Source: Galbibacter pacificus
Lineage (GTDB): Bacteria > Bacteroidota > Bacteroidia > Flavobacteriales > Flavobacteriaceae
NCBI RefSeq assembly: GCF_029603155.1
Contig: NZ_JAPMUA010000001.1
Location: 372,001-436,000 of the forward strand
Reading direction: 5' to 3'
Length of the DNA stretch: 64,000 bases
A program made the position numbers and the translations under genes. Shown here piece by piece: positions 8,255 through 16,811 of this stretch (the stretch's first letter is position 1; the number at the start of each line of letters is the position of its first letter). A model generated the notes under the pieces. That model did no database searches, was not told the origin of the DNA, and saw nothing but the letters and a program-made list of their open reading frames with translations.

Positions 8255-8794
8255 TTAATTTTTTAATAACACACGGAACGATTTTACTGTTCTGTGATAT
8301 ATTCCATTATCACTCTTTTTTACAGAGGTTCCTATTTCCTTTCCAATTTTTCTATAAAAGTTAAATGATTTCGGGTGGCTACTGCTTACTAGGAGATACT
8401 CAAAATTTTTCTTTGCATAATATGGCAAAATAACCTCATTTAACCAATAAGAACCATAGCCATTTCCTTTATCGACAATATGAAAATACTTTAAAAGTAC
8501 TGTTTTATTTTCTGGAAGATTTGATAAGTCTTCCATTCGATCTAATTCACCTCCCACAATTAATAATACACCAATTATATTTTTGTTTTTTTCAATTGTA
8601 TGTGTTTCAAAACAAATGCCGGGCTGTTTTTTTAGATTTTCAATATAGCGTATAGAATGATAGAGTTCGTTATAATCATCCCAATCATTTTCTAATTTCC
8701 AATTGACATATTTTCCAATAGGAGTTAGAAAATTATGATGAAATTTTTTATGAAGACTAAAAATCACACCTTCTTTGTTGCTTGTTATTTCCAT
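8255..8794 (-). CDS. Putative acetyltransferase (GNAT-like)
   Basis: A 179-aa cytoplasmic protein, first of a two-gene minus-strand unit with the GNAT gene downstream. The order of features is GNAT-like: an N-terminal helix region, a strand IGVLLIVGGELDRM, then LKYFHIVDKGNGYGSYWLNEVILPYYAKKNFEYLLVSSSHPKSFNFYRKIG, with GNGYGSYWL as acetyl-CoA loop and FNFYRKIG as the final motif. Substrate is not recognisable. Codon use is AT-rich like its neighbour. Confidence 0.65.
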   Translation of the reverse strand: MEITSNKEGVIFSLHKKFHHNFLTPIGKYVNWKLENDWDDYNELYHSIRYIENLKKQPGICFETHTIEKNKNIIGVLLIVGGELDRMEDLSNLPENKTVLLKYFHIVDKGNGYGSYWLNEVILPYYAKKNFEYLLVSSSHPKSFNFYRKIGKEIGTSVKKSDNGIYHRTVKSFRVLLKN

Positions 8795-8823
8795 ATTACA
8801 AAAATATGAAAAGGGTAAATGCT

Positions 8824-8940
8824 TTAGGTGGTTATTCTATCTTGATTTAAAAAGGTGCCCTTCAGTTTTATACGATACTTTACATCAATAACTTCAATTA
8901 AACGCTTTAAATCTTTAATGAAATGATTTTGAACTTTACT
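8824..8940 (-). pseudogene. Recombinase-tail remnant (copy C)
   Basis: The minus strand reads VQNHFIKDLKRLIEVID, then KYRIKLKG and further residues to a stop at 8824, with no start. It closely matches the end of the remnant at 5845-5920 (NHFIEDIKHLIEVIEE), and the DNA is similar as well (about 70 bp). It is too short to be a gene and is read as a third scrap of the same element. The rest of 8795-9133 holds nothing recognisable. Confidence 0.45.
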
Positions 8941-9133
8941 ATCTAACAATAATAATTATATCATCAAGGAGCAATACCTGCCAGGACGAAAACTTTTCAC
9001 AAATGCTTGGTCTCATCTCAATCTGCTAAATGACAAATAGATAACCAGTAGTAATTATTGCCTTTATAAAAGGGGAACTCGTTGAACAGATGCTATATTT
9101 TGGAGAGTACTTAAATGGTTTTCTTCTTAGCAT

Positions 9134-10051
9134 TTAATTAAACAATGCCCTATACTGTAAAGGTGTTTGGTGGGTTTTCTTTTTAAACATACTACTAAAG
9201 GATTGGGGATGTTGAAAACCTAAATTATATGCTATCTCCTTAACGCTTAAATTGGTAGTTGATATTAAATCCTTGGCCTCATTTATTATGAAATTTTGAA
9301 TATAGGTCTGTGCATTTTGACCAAGGAGGTTCCGTAGCATATCACTGAGATAACTTGGGGACATATTTAATTCTTCTGATAGGTATTGAACTGTAGGAAG
9401 CCCTGAAATACTAGCTTTCGTATTTAGATAATCACGAAGTATTTCTTCTATTTTTATTAATAGATCATTGTTTTCAGCATTCCTTGTAAGAAATTGTCGG
9501 TTATGAAATCTTCGTGAATAATTTAGAAGAAGATCTATATGAGATATTACCAGATCTTGGCTATAGTTATCAATATTATTTTTTAATTCATTTTTGATTT
9601 GTTGGAGCAGCGTCATAATTATTTCATTTTCTTTCTCTGAAAGATGGAGCGCTTCGGCAATAGCATAGGAGAAAAAACCATAGGTGTTAATGACTTTTCC
9701 TAAGGCCGAATGACGAATGAAATCTGCTTTAAAAACTAACATAAAACCGGTTACCGGATTATTTGAGATATTGGTGACTGAAAAAATCTGTCCAGGCTTG
9801 GTAAAACTCATCATCCCATCATCAAAGTCATAATCGCGCTGTCCATACTTAAACTTTCCTGAAGAACCTATCTTGCAGGCAACGCAATAGAAGTCATAAA
9901 AAAAACTTTTCCAAATTTCCCTATCATCAAACTTTATATTTTCAAAGTCAATGACACTTACCAATGGATGGTCGGGCTTATTTAAATGAAATAAGCTATG
10001 GAGCTCGGGTATTGATTTTATTTTTACCGGACCGGACTTTTTAATAGACAT
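9134..10051 (-). CDS. AraC-family transcriptional regulator
   Basis: A 305-aa regulator with an N-terminal cupin-like sensing domain (about residues 20-180) and a C-terminal double helix-turn-helix (about 205-305): VQYLSEELNMSPSYLSDMLRNLLG, then SVKEIAYNLGFQHPQSFSSMFKKKTHQTPLQYR. It starts 1 base after the stop of the SDR gene, so it is cotranscribed. Flavobacterial AraC-SDR pairs of this kind are common; the regulator probably controls its own operon. Effector unknown. Confidence 0.88.
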   Translation of the reverse strand: MSIKKSGPVKIKSIPELHSLFHLNKPDHPLVSVIDFENIKFDDREIWKSFFYDFYCVACKIGSSGKFKYGQRDYDFDDGMMSFTKPGQIFSVTNISNNPVTGFMLVFKADFIRHSALGKVINTYGFFSYAIAEALHLSEKENEIIMTLLQQIKNELKNNIDNYSQDLVISHIDLLLNYSRRFHNRQFLTRNAENNDLLIKIEEILRDYLNTKASISGLPTVQYLSEELNMSPSYLSDMLRNLLGQNAQTYIQNFIINEAKDLISTTNLSVKEIAYNLGFQHPQSFSSMFKKKTHQTPLQYRALFN

Positions 10052-10052
10052 T

Positions 10053-10886
10053 TTATTTAAAATCAGTTTGTAAAGATAACTGTTTCCATTTTTCTAATTC
10101 TTCCCGTTCCCTTTCACGACTTTCCTTTATTGCATTAAAACTATCAGACCCTAACGGAAGATGTATGGGTGGGGATGACATTTCGGAAATTTTCAGTAAA
10201 ACTTGAGCCAACTTTTTAGGGTCTCCTAATTGCATACCATCATAGCTTCGGAAAATTTCAACTTGTTTTTCCAAGTTATAACCCTCAATTGCATTTTTGG
10301 CAATTGATAGACTATCCTCACTCATAAAACTTGTACGAAAAGTACCAGGTGCCAGAATAGTAACATTGATACCAAAAGGTGCCAATTCCTGTGCAAGAGC
10401 TTCGGACATTCCTATTACCGCAAATTTAGAAGCGTTATAGCTGCCATTACCCGCATGCCCTATATATCCCATCATAGAAGAAGTATTTATAATATGGCCA
10501 CTTTTCTGATTTCGAAGATAAGGAAGTACATGACGTATGACGTTTGCCATTCCAAATAGATTTACATCCATTGTCTTACGGAATTCCGCATTACTTAATT
10601 CTTCGATATTTCCCAATAAGTTATATCCTGCGTTATTAACAACAACATCTATGCGTCCAAAATGATGACAACCAATGTTAATAGCTTCCTTAACATCCTG
10701 TTCATTTGTGACATCTAAATCAAGGGCTAACAAATCAATCAAATTTCCATCGAGCTTTTCTAACATATTTTTGGGATTTCTCGAAGTAGCGATTACTTTA
10801 TCTCCATTATTTAAAATAGCTTTTGTTATTTCGAGCCCCATCCCTTTAGATGCTCCGGTAATAAACCACACTTTTTTTGTAACCAT
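10053..10886 (-). CDS. SDR-family oxidoreductase
   Basis: Classical short-chain dehydrogenase/reductase of about 277 aa. It has the cofactor motif TGASKGMG, the NNAG motif, and a Ser-Tyr-Lys triad in SSMMGYIGHAGNGSYNASKFAV. The ATG at 10886 (MVTKKVWFITGA) is preferred to an upstream TTG at 10925, because a TAATTTTG promoter element lies between them. Extended C-terminal length (FNAIKESREREREELEKW) matches the sub-group often annotated as ketoreductase-like oxidoreductases. Substrate unknown. First gene of a two-gene operon with the AraC regulator. Confidence 0.88.
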   Translation of the reverse strand: MVTKKVWFITGASKGMGLEITKAILNNGDKVIATSRNPKNMLEKLDGNLIDLLALDLDVTNEQDVKEAINIGCHHFGRIDVVVNNAGYNLLGNIEELSNAEFRKTMDVNLFGMANVIRHVLPYLRNQKSGHIINTSSMMGYIGHAGNGSYNASKFAVIGMSEALAQELAPFGINVTILAPGTFRTSFMSEDSLSIAKNAIEGYNLEKQVEIFRSYDGMQLGDPKKLAQVLLKISEMSSPPIHLPLGSDSFNAIKESREREREELEKWKQLSLQTDFK

Positions 10887-10909
10887 AACTTTATTCTTTT
10901 TGTATGAAG

Positions 10910-10917
10910 CAAAATTA
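10910..10917 (-). promoter_or_regulatory. Bacteroidota -7 element for SDR-AraC operon
   Basis: TAATTTTG on the minus strand fits TAnnTTTG and lies 24 bases before the ATG at 10886. It falls inside the longer reading frame that would start at 10925, which argues for the shorter SDR start. Confidence 0.5.
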
Positions 10918-10925
10918 CATAGCAA

Positions 10926-11309
10926 TTATATTAACGAAGTATTCCAATTGAAGAAATAAGTATTTCAATTGAGTAGGAAGCAAATTGTGAATATTAGTAT
11001 GCCGGAGATAATAAAAAACTAAACCTTCCATGCAGATTAATGTTTTGTTCTATGTAAGATAACTTGGCTCAATTAATAATACCAATGCCTGCAATTTGAA
11101 AACATCTTAAAAAGGACAGTTTCTTGTGATTTATAGGGGCGATGGACAAAGGGTGTATCGAAAAGAAAGAGAATAATTAGCAAAGAAGCGACTTGTGTTT
11201 TTACTTTCCGAAGACCAAAGGGGGGGCGTAAAGGGGTCAAACAGGTTATTATGGGTCATGAATTTCCTGATTCAAAATAAAATTTTCATTTATTTTGAAA
11301 GGCTTCGTT
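10926..11309. other. Intergenic stretch without recognisable gene
   Basis: About 380 bases upstream of the SDR operon with no reading frame that I can support on either strand. The run GGGGGGG near 11221 and the stops in every frame fit decayed DNA. It leads directly into the second recombinase remnant. Confidence 0.5.
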
Positions 11310-11640
11310 AGTTATTAATCAGTTGTATTATAGCTATTGCTTCATTGATTTTAGTGGTTCGAACTTTTCCAGATATTATCGTTAGTTTTTCAGGAAAAAT
11401 GGAAGAAATTAACTTTTTTTAGCGAAATATATCCCTTTAAATACAGGATATACAATTTTGAAATGCAATTACATGCTTTTTTCCAGTAAGGAATTAATAT
11501 TAAAATTGCCACCTTGAAAACCAGATATTTTAGGTTTTGTTTTGATGATTTCTTCTTCGCACTCTGATTTTATAGTACGGGGGAGTCCTATGCATCAAAA
11601 TTAGTATTTCCGTCAAGTCTTATATTTAAAAAAAAGAATA
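11310..11640 (-). pseudogene. Serine recombinase remnant (copy B)
   Basis: About 330 bp align in the same orientation with the remnant at 5985-6320. Shared stretches include the complement of IFPEKL and RTTKINEAI, and the block GAACTTTTCCAGATATTATC. Small insertions and deletions (for example around 11415 and 11580-11600) break the frame, so it is more decayed than copy A. It sits just before the GH36 gene. Confidence 0.6.
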
Positions 11641-11667
11641 AAAGTTTTTTGAATTAATCAATTTATA

Positions 11668-11693
11668 GTATTATTGTGGAATAGAATAGAACA
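11668..11693 (+). promoter_or_regulatory. Shared upstream element of the galactoside locus (site 1)
   Basis: GTATTATTGT (11668-11677), one spacer base, then GAATAGAATAG (11679-11689), about 60 bases before the GH36 ATG. The same two words with a 4-base spacer occur before the susC-like gene at 16712-16736. AATAGAACA within it recurs at 13968-13976 before the GntR gene. Candidate promoter/operator for the adjacent GntR-type regulator. Confidence 0.45.
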
Positions 11694-11747
11694 GTTTAAT
11701 TAATAGTTGAAATTTAAATAATAATATTTATTAATATCATAGTAAAA

Positions 11748-13958
11748 ATGTCAAGTACTTTATCCAATCTCAAGAAATGTTGCATTATGGCCATGGTAAC
11801 ATTTTTAATTCCATGCCTTTCTTATAGTCAGAAACTAGTTTCTGTTAATACCGAAACCAATGCATTGGTATTTACTGTTAATGAAAATAATGAATTAAAT
11901 ACATTGTATTTTGGGGATAAATTAAAAAATTCTTCAGAATATGAGCTCATTGCAAAGCATTATAAGCAAGGAACGGATTATTCTGAAATTTATAATTCTA
12001 TATATACCCCGGCAGGGTCTAAAAATCTTTTGGAACCAGCAATAAATATCACGCATACAGATGGAAATACTTCTTTAAGCTTGGAATATATAAATGCTGA
12101 AACCAATGAGGTTGAACCTAATGTGCACCTAACTAAAATTGTTTTACAAGACAAAGTCTATGATCTTGAAGTAGACCTTTTCTTCAAAGCTTATTATAAA
12201 GAAGATGTTATAGAAACATGGACAGAAATACATAATAATGAAAAGGGGGGAATAAGATTGCATAAATTTGCATCGGTAAATTTGTACCTTTATGGGGATA
12301 ATGATTTTTGGTTAACCCATTATAGTGGAGATTGGGCTCAGGAGATGAGACCAGAAGAAACAAGATTGTCTCACGGAATCAAAGTATTGGACTCTAAGTT
12401 AGGAACACGAGCCAATTTATTTCAACCGTCAGTGTTTATGGTGTCTATAGGAAAACCTGCTACAGATAATGAAGGTACGGTACTAATGGGTGGTTTGGAA
12501 TGGTCTGGGAACTTTCGCAATGAATTTGAGGTGGACCCATTGAATAACTTACGAATTCTTTCAGGTATTAATAATTATGCTTCTGATTTTGAATTAAAAA
12601 AAGGGGAAGCTTTTACTACGCCTAAATTTTGGTTCTCATTATCACGTACCGGAAAAGGAGATGCTAGCCGAAACATTCACAATTGGGCTCGAAACTACAA
12701 AGTATTGGACGGAAAAGGCACCCGTTTAACCCTACTTAATAATTGGGAAGCTACATATTTTGATTTCAATGAAAAGAAACTTAAAAAATTAATTGAAGAT
12801 GCTGATAAGTTGGGAGTAGACCTGTTTTTATTAGACGATGGATGGTTTGGGAACAATTATCCGAGAAATGCCGATAATGCTGGACTTGGTGATTGGGAGG
12901 TGAATCAAAAAAAGTTGCCCAACGGAATAGGGACATTGGTAAAGACAGCGGAGAAAAACAACGTCAAATTTGGTATTTGGATAGAGCCGGAAATGGTAAA
13001 TCCAGATAGTGACTTGTATCATGAACACCCCGAATGGGTAATTAAGCAACCCATGCGTGAGGAACATTACTTTAGGAACCAGCTGGTTTTGGATCTTTCC
13101 AACCCAGATGTGCAAGACTTTATATTTAATGTAGTTGATGGCCTCTTTACCGAAAATCCAAATTTGGCGTATATTAAATGGGACTGTAATTCGGTTATTT
13201 ATAATGCACATTCTGATTATCTTAAAGATGATGAGCAATCTGAATTGTATATAAAGTATGTTCAAGGTCTTTATAATGTACTGGAACGAATTAGAGAAAA
13301 ATACCCGAAAGTTCCAATGATGTTATGCTCGGGCGGTGGCGGAAGAGTTGATTATGGAGCAATGGAATATTTTACAGAGTTCTGGCCGAGCGACAATACA
13401 GATCCGCTTGAGAGAGTGTTTATGCAGTGGGAATATTCATATTTTTATCCATCTTCAGCCATTGCTGCCCATGTTACGGATTGGGGAAATCAATCTATTA
13501 AATTTAAGACAGATGTAGCAATGATGGGGAAAATGGGCTTTGATATTGTGGTTGATGAATTGCCCAAAGATGAGCTTGAATTTTGCCAGAGAGCGATAAA
13601 GAATTACAATGAGCTGGAAAATGTTATTTGGCAAGGGGATTTATACAAGTTAAAAAACCCATGGAAAAACGAACTGGCTTCTTTAATGTATGTGGGACAG
13701 GATAAAAAGAAAGCTATTGTATTTAATTATTTGGTGAATTATCGTTACGAGAAAGGAAGTCATTCTCCAATTAAGTTAAAAGGGTTAAATCCGGCCTCCA
13801 TATATGAAGTTGAGGAAATTAATGTTTTTCCTGGTCATGAACCAATTATAAATAAAGAGCATTATAGTGGAGATTTCTTAATGAAAATAGGGGTTAATCC
13901 AAAGGTAAGCTCGGGGCATCCAAGTGTGGTGCTTCGACTAAAAGAGGTTTCAAATTAG
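11748..13958 (+). CDS. GH36 alpha-galactosidase, exported
   Basis: Family 36 retaining alpha-galactosidase, 736 aa, releasing terminal alpha-galactose (raffinose-type or alpha-galactosylated glycans). The signal peptide (CIMAMVTFLIPCLSYSQ) indicates a periplasmic enzyme. An N-terminal beta-sandwich is followed by the TIM barrel (LLNNWEATYFDF; LFLLDDGWFG; GIWIEPEMVNPDSDLY). The nucleophile is Asp479 in YIKWDCN and the acid/base is Asp549 in WPSDNTDP, positions almost identical to those of the well-studied bacterial enzymes. CSGGGGRVDYG completes the signature. First gene of the galactoside locus, 47 bases before the GntR gene. Confidence 0.95.
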   Translation: MSSTLSNLKKCCIMAMVTFLIPCLSYSQKLVSVNTETNALVFTVNENNELNTLYFGDKLKNSSEYELIAKHYKQGTDYSEIYNSIYTPAGSKNLLEPAINITHTDGNTSLSLEYINAETNEVEPNVHLTKIVLQDKVYDLEVDLFFKAYYKEDVIETWTEIHNNEKGGIRLHKFASVNLYLYGDNDFWLTHYSGDWAQEMRPEETRLSHGIKVLDSKLGTRANLFQPSVFMVSIGKPATDNEGTVLMGGLEWSGNFRNEFEVDPLNNLRILSGINNYASDFELKKGEAFTTPKFWFSLSRTGKGDASRNIHNWARNYKVLDGKGTRLTLLNNWEATYFDFNEKKLKKLIEDADKLGVDLFLLDDGWFGNNYPRNADNAGLGDWEVNQKKLPNGIGTLVKTAEKNNVKFGIWIEPEMVNPDSDLYHEHPEWVIKQPMREEHYFRNQLVLDLSNPDVQDFIFNVVDGLFTENPNLAYIKWDCNSVIYNAHSDYLKDDEQSELYIKYVQGLYNVLERIREKYPKVPMMLCSGGGGRVDYGAMEYFTEFWPSDNTDPLERVFMQWEYSYFYPSSAIAAHVTDWGNQSIKFKTDVAMMGKMGFDIVVDELPKDELEFCQRAIKNYNELENVIWQGDLYKLKNPWKNELASLMYVGQDKKKAIVFNYLVNYRYEKGSHSPIKLKGLNPASIYEVEEINVFPGHEPIINKEHYSGDFLMKIGVNPKVSSGHPSVVLRLKEVSN

Positions 13959-14005
13959 GGTAAATCCAATAGAACATAATATATTTAGCATAAAATAAAA
14001 TATAA

Positions 14006-15022
14006 ATGGATCAAATTGTCCAGCAAATTAAGGAATTAGAATCTGTTAATTCACTTTCGAAACATGAGCAGATCGTTCAAGGAATTTTGAATGCAATCAA
14101 TGAAAAACATGTTTCAAAGGGAGATATGTTGCCTTCTGTTAATAAAATGATTCAGGAATTGGGTTTTGCAAGAGAAACCATTGTTAAGGCATATAAGGAA
14201 CTTGTTCATAGTGGGATTATCGAGTCCAAAAATAGATTGGGATATTTTGTGGCTACTGAGGATACACAGCAGGAGCTGAAAGTAGCTTTAGTTATTTTCG
14301 CTTTTGATATTTTTCAAGAAACATTTTATGAAAACTTTAGAAATGGTCTAGGCGATTCCATTCAATTAGATATTTTCTTTCATCATAATAATTTTGAAAC
14401 ATTTGATACAATTGTTAATAATATCAGAGGTAAATATGGAATGTATGTTATAGCGCCTATTCCTCATAAAAGCACCCCTGAATTGTTGAGACAGCTCCCG
14501 GTTAATCGGGTTCTGTTGGTGGATAGGTTTGTGAAAACAAAAGAAGATTATAGTTACGTGGTTCAGGAATTTAGAGAATCTTCTTATCAGGCATTTTGTA
14601 AACTGAAAGATAAAATCCAGAAGTTTGATCAAGTAGTTTTTTTCTTTAAATCAAATTCTGCCGAACCCAATGAGATATTGGAGTCGTTCAATCAATTTGT
14701 GAAAGATCACCATATAAACTCTGTTATTCGCGATAATTATAAGCCGGGATCTTTAGAAAAAGGAAAAGTATATTTTACCATACATAACCTGGAATTATGG
14801 GAAATGCTAAAAGATACCAAGGCCAAAGGTTTTGTTTTAGGTAAAGACGTGGGGTTTATTTCTCATAATGATGATATTGTAAAAGAAATCATCTTTGACG
14901 GCGTAACCACATTTTCTACTGACTTTTCCAAAATGGGAACACGGGCAGCAGAATTTGTTAAAAGTGGTGAGAAAATTAAAGTAGTTGTTCCAACAGTCCT
15001 TATTGAGAGAAACTCTTTGTAA
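14006..15022 (+). CDS. GntR-type regulator with sugar-binding domain
   Basis: A 338-aa transcription factor. Residues about 20-85 form the GntR winged helix (GDMLPSVNKMIQELGFARETIVKAYKELVHSGIIESKNRLGYFV), and the rest is a periplasmic-binding-protein/LacI-like effector domain (KVALVIFAFDIFQETFYENFRNGL; YVIAPIP; RVLLVDR; KGFVLGKDVGFISHND). Such proteins bind a sugar in the cytoplasm and leave or bind their operator. It is two bases upstream of the transporter gene and probably controls the whole locus, perhaps at the elements near 11668 and 16712. Confidence 0.88.
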   Translation: MDQIVQQIKELESVNSLSKHEQIVQGILNAINEKHVSKGDMLPSVNKMIQELGFARETIVKAYKELVHSGIIESKNRLGYFVATEDTQQELKVALVIFAFDIFQETFYENFRNGLGDSIQLDIFFHHNNFETFDTIVNNIRGKYGMYVIAPIPHKSTPELLRQLPVNRVLLVDRFVKTKEDYSYVVQEFRESSYQAFCKLKDKIQKFDQVVFFFKSNSAEPNEILESFNQFVKDHHINSVIRDNYKPGSLEKGKVYFTIHNLELWEMLKDTKAKGFVLGKDVGFISHNDDIVKEIIFDGVTTFSTDFSKMGTRAAEFVKSGEKIKVVVPTVLIERNSL

Positions 15023-15024
15023 AA

Positions 15025-16620
15025 ATGAATGTAGTTGTATTTGGGAGTTTTGTATTTTGTACATTATTGATAGCAATAATCTCTTATATAAAAACCAGGA
15101 AAGATATAACCCGCACAACAGCGGGTTTATTTTTTGCCAATAAAGAGAACAATTTTTGGATTGTGGGGGGTGCCTTGTTCCTAAGTAATATCAGTGCTAA
15201 TCAGCTTATTGGGGAAAACGAGTCCATTTATATTAACAATATGAGTGTAATGGCTTGGGGGGTAAGCTCCATTTTTGCCATGTTATTGGTGGCTAAATTT
15301 ATACTCCCCATCTATTTTAAGACCAACTCCATGACTATTCCTGATTATCTGGGCAAGCGATATGACGGTGCTACCAAAAGACTGGTTTCCATAATTTTTT
15401 TATGTAGCTACTTGGTAAACTTACTTCCGGCTGTTCTTTATGGAGGAGCGGTAGCTTTTACGGGAATGTTTGATTTTATGGAATTGCCAGGTATGGGGTA
15501 CTGGCAACAAATTTGGCTTATGGTATGGGTAATTGGTACAATAGGAAGTTTATATTCCATTTATGGAGGCCTTCGTGCAATAACGATATCCGATAGTGTT
15601 TTAAGCATAGGGCTATTGTTGATTGGCATAGCATTCCCATACTATGGCTTTAAGGTATTGGGGGGTGGAAATTTTTTTGACGGTTTAGGGATATTGCTAT
15701 CTCAACATAAGGAACATCTCAACTCAATTGGAACTTCAAGCGATGAAATTCCATTTGGGACCATTTTTACAGGAATGCTTATCATGAATGTTTATTATTG
15801 GGGAATGGAGCAATACATAGTTCAACAAGCTATGACAGCCAAAAACTTAAAAGAAAGTCAAAAAGGAATGGCCTTGGCTTGTTTAGGTAAATTGCTATGT
15901 CCATTCTTGATAAATATACCTGGTTTAATTGGGGTTCATTTGATAAGCCGTTTAGATAATACTGCTGAAATATTTCCTAAAGTAGTAGGGGAGACCTTGC
16001 CCGATATATTAATTGGATTAACGGCAACAGTTGTATTGGGGGCGGCAATTACTACATTCAATGCTGGGCTTAATAGCAGTAGCGCCTTATTCATATTAAA
16101 TATATACAAACCGCTACAAAGGAAAAGAGGAAAACGGACATCTGAACGTGACCTCACACGAAAAGGTAAACTTTTTCAAATAGTGGTCTCTTTGATAGCC
16201 ATGTTTACAGCACCTTTTATATTATTTGCAGACAGTGGATTTTATACCTATCTTCAGCAACTGTCCGGAATGTTTTGTGTTCCCATATTTACAATTGTAA
16301 TACTTGGTTTTGTTAGTAAAAAAGTCTCTCCTTTGGCGGCTAAGTCCGGGGCAATTCTTTTTATTATTTGTTATGTGGTTGCTAATTATGTAATGGAAAT
16401 ACGTTTGCATTATTTACATTTATTAGGGATACTGTTTTTGCTTACTTCAGCTTGGATGCTCCTCTTAGGAGCTCTTTTGCCAAAAAACGAAATAAAAATA
16501 ATGCCATTGCAGTATTCTGGTAATTTTCAGTCTTGGAAATATCTCAATTATAGTGCAATTCTTCTAATAGTTCTAATGATAGCAGTTTTTCTACTCTTTT
16601 CTCCATATGGTATTGCATAA
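15025..16620 (+). CDS. SSS-family sodium/sugar symporter
   Basis: Sodium:solute symporter of the SGLT-like group, 531 aa with about 13-14 membrane segments. The N-terminus lacks a cleavable signal. Characteristic stretches are GGALFLSNISANQLIGENE in the first helices, SIYGGLRAITISDSVLSIGLLLIG and ITTFNAGLNSSSALFILNIY, the last including the sodium-site Ser residues. It starts 2 bases after the GntR stop. It probably imports galactose or another monosaccharide released by the locus enzymes across the inner membrane. Confidence 0.9.
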   Translation: MNVVVFGSFVFCTLLIAIISYIKTRKDITRTTAGLFFANKENNFWIVGGALFLSNISANQLIGENESIYINNMSVMAWGVSSIFAMLLVAKFILPIYFKTNSMTIPDYLGKRYDGATKRLVSIIFLCSYLVNLLPAVLYGGAVAFTGMFDFMELPGMGYWQQIWLMVWVIGTIGSLYSIYGGLRAITISDSVLSIGLLLIGIAFPYYGFKVLGGGNFFDGLGILLSQHKEHLNSIGTSSDEIPFGTIFTGMLIMNVYYWGMEQYIVQQAMTAKNLKESQKGMALACLGKLLCPFLINIPGLIGVHLISRLDNTAEIFPKVVGETLPDILIGLTATVVLGAAITTFNAGLNSSSALFILNIYKPLQRKRGKRTSERDLTRKGKLFQIVVSLIAMFTAPFILFADSGFYTYLQQLSGMFCVPIFTIVILGFVSKKVSPLAAKSGAILFIICYVVANYVMEIRLHYLHLLGILFLLTSAWMLLLGALLPKNEIKIMPLQYSGNFQSWKYLNYSAILLIVLMIAVFLLFSPYGIA

Positions 16621-16711
16621 GGTTTTAACAAAGGGTAATAACCGTTAATGATAGTTTACGTGTTTTTCATCTTTTTTTTTAGTGAATTCTTATAAAAAAG
16701 AAAAAATATTT

Positions 16712-16748
16712 GTATTATTGTTTCTGAATAGAATAGTATAGTACAATA
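16712..16748 (+). promoter_or_regulatory. Shared upstream element of the galactoside locus (site 2)
   Basis: GTATTATTGT (16712-16721), four spacer bases and GAATAGAATAG (16726-16736), then ATAGTACAATA; the outer TATTGT and ACAATA form an inverted repeat (16716-16721 with 16743-16748). It lies in the 191-base gap before the susC-like gene, which suggests a second promoter in the locus controlled together with the GH36 promoter. Confidence 0.5.
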
Positions 16749-16811
16749 ACTTTACTTAAAATTCAATTACAAGCAACTAACAATGTAAACTTTAAAAACT
16801 AATTTAAAAAG

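Noticed and set aside
8945..9043. Short plus-strand frame reading YLPGRKLFTNAWSHLNLLND
   Set aside because: No start, no recognised family, and it lies in a decayed intergenic stretch.
10887..10925. Longer SDR start at a TTG
   Set aside because: A TAATTTTG promoter element lies in this stretch and the Rossmann motif begins a few residues after the ATG at 10886.
12831..13265. 144-codon antisense frame within GH36
   Set aside because: It overlaps the strongly conserved catalytic part of GH36 on the other strand and shows no family features.
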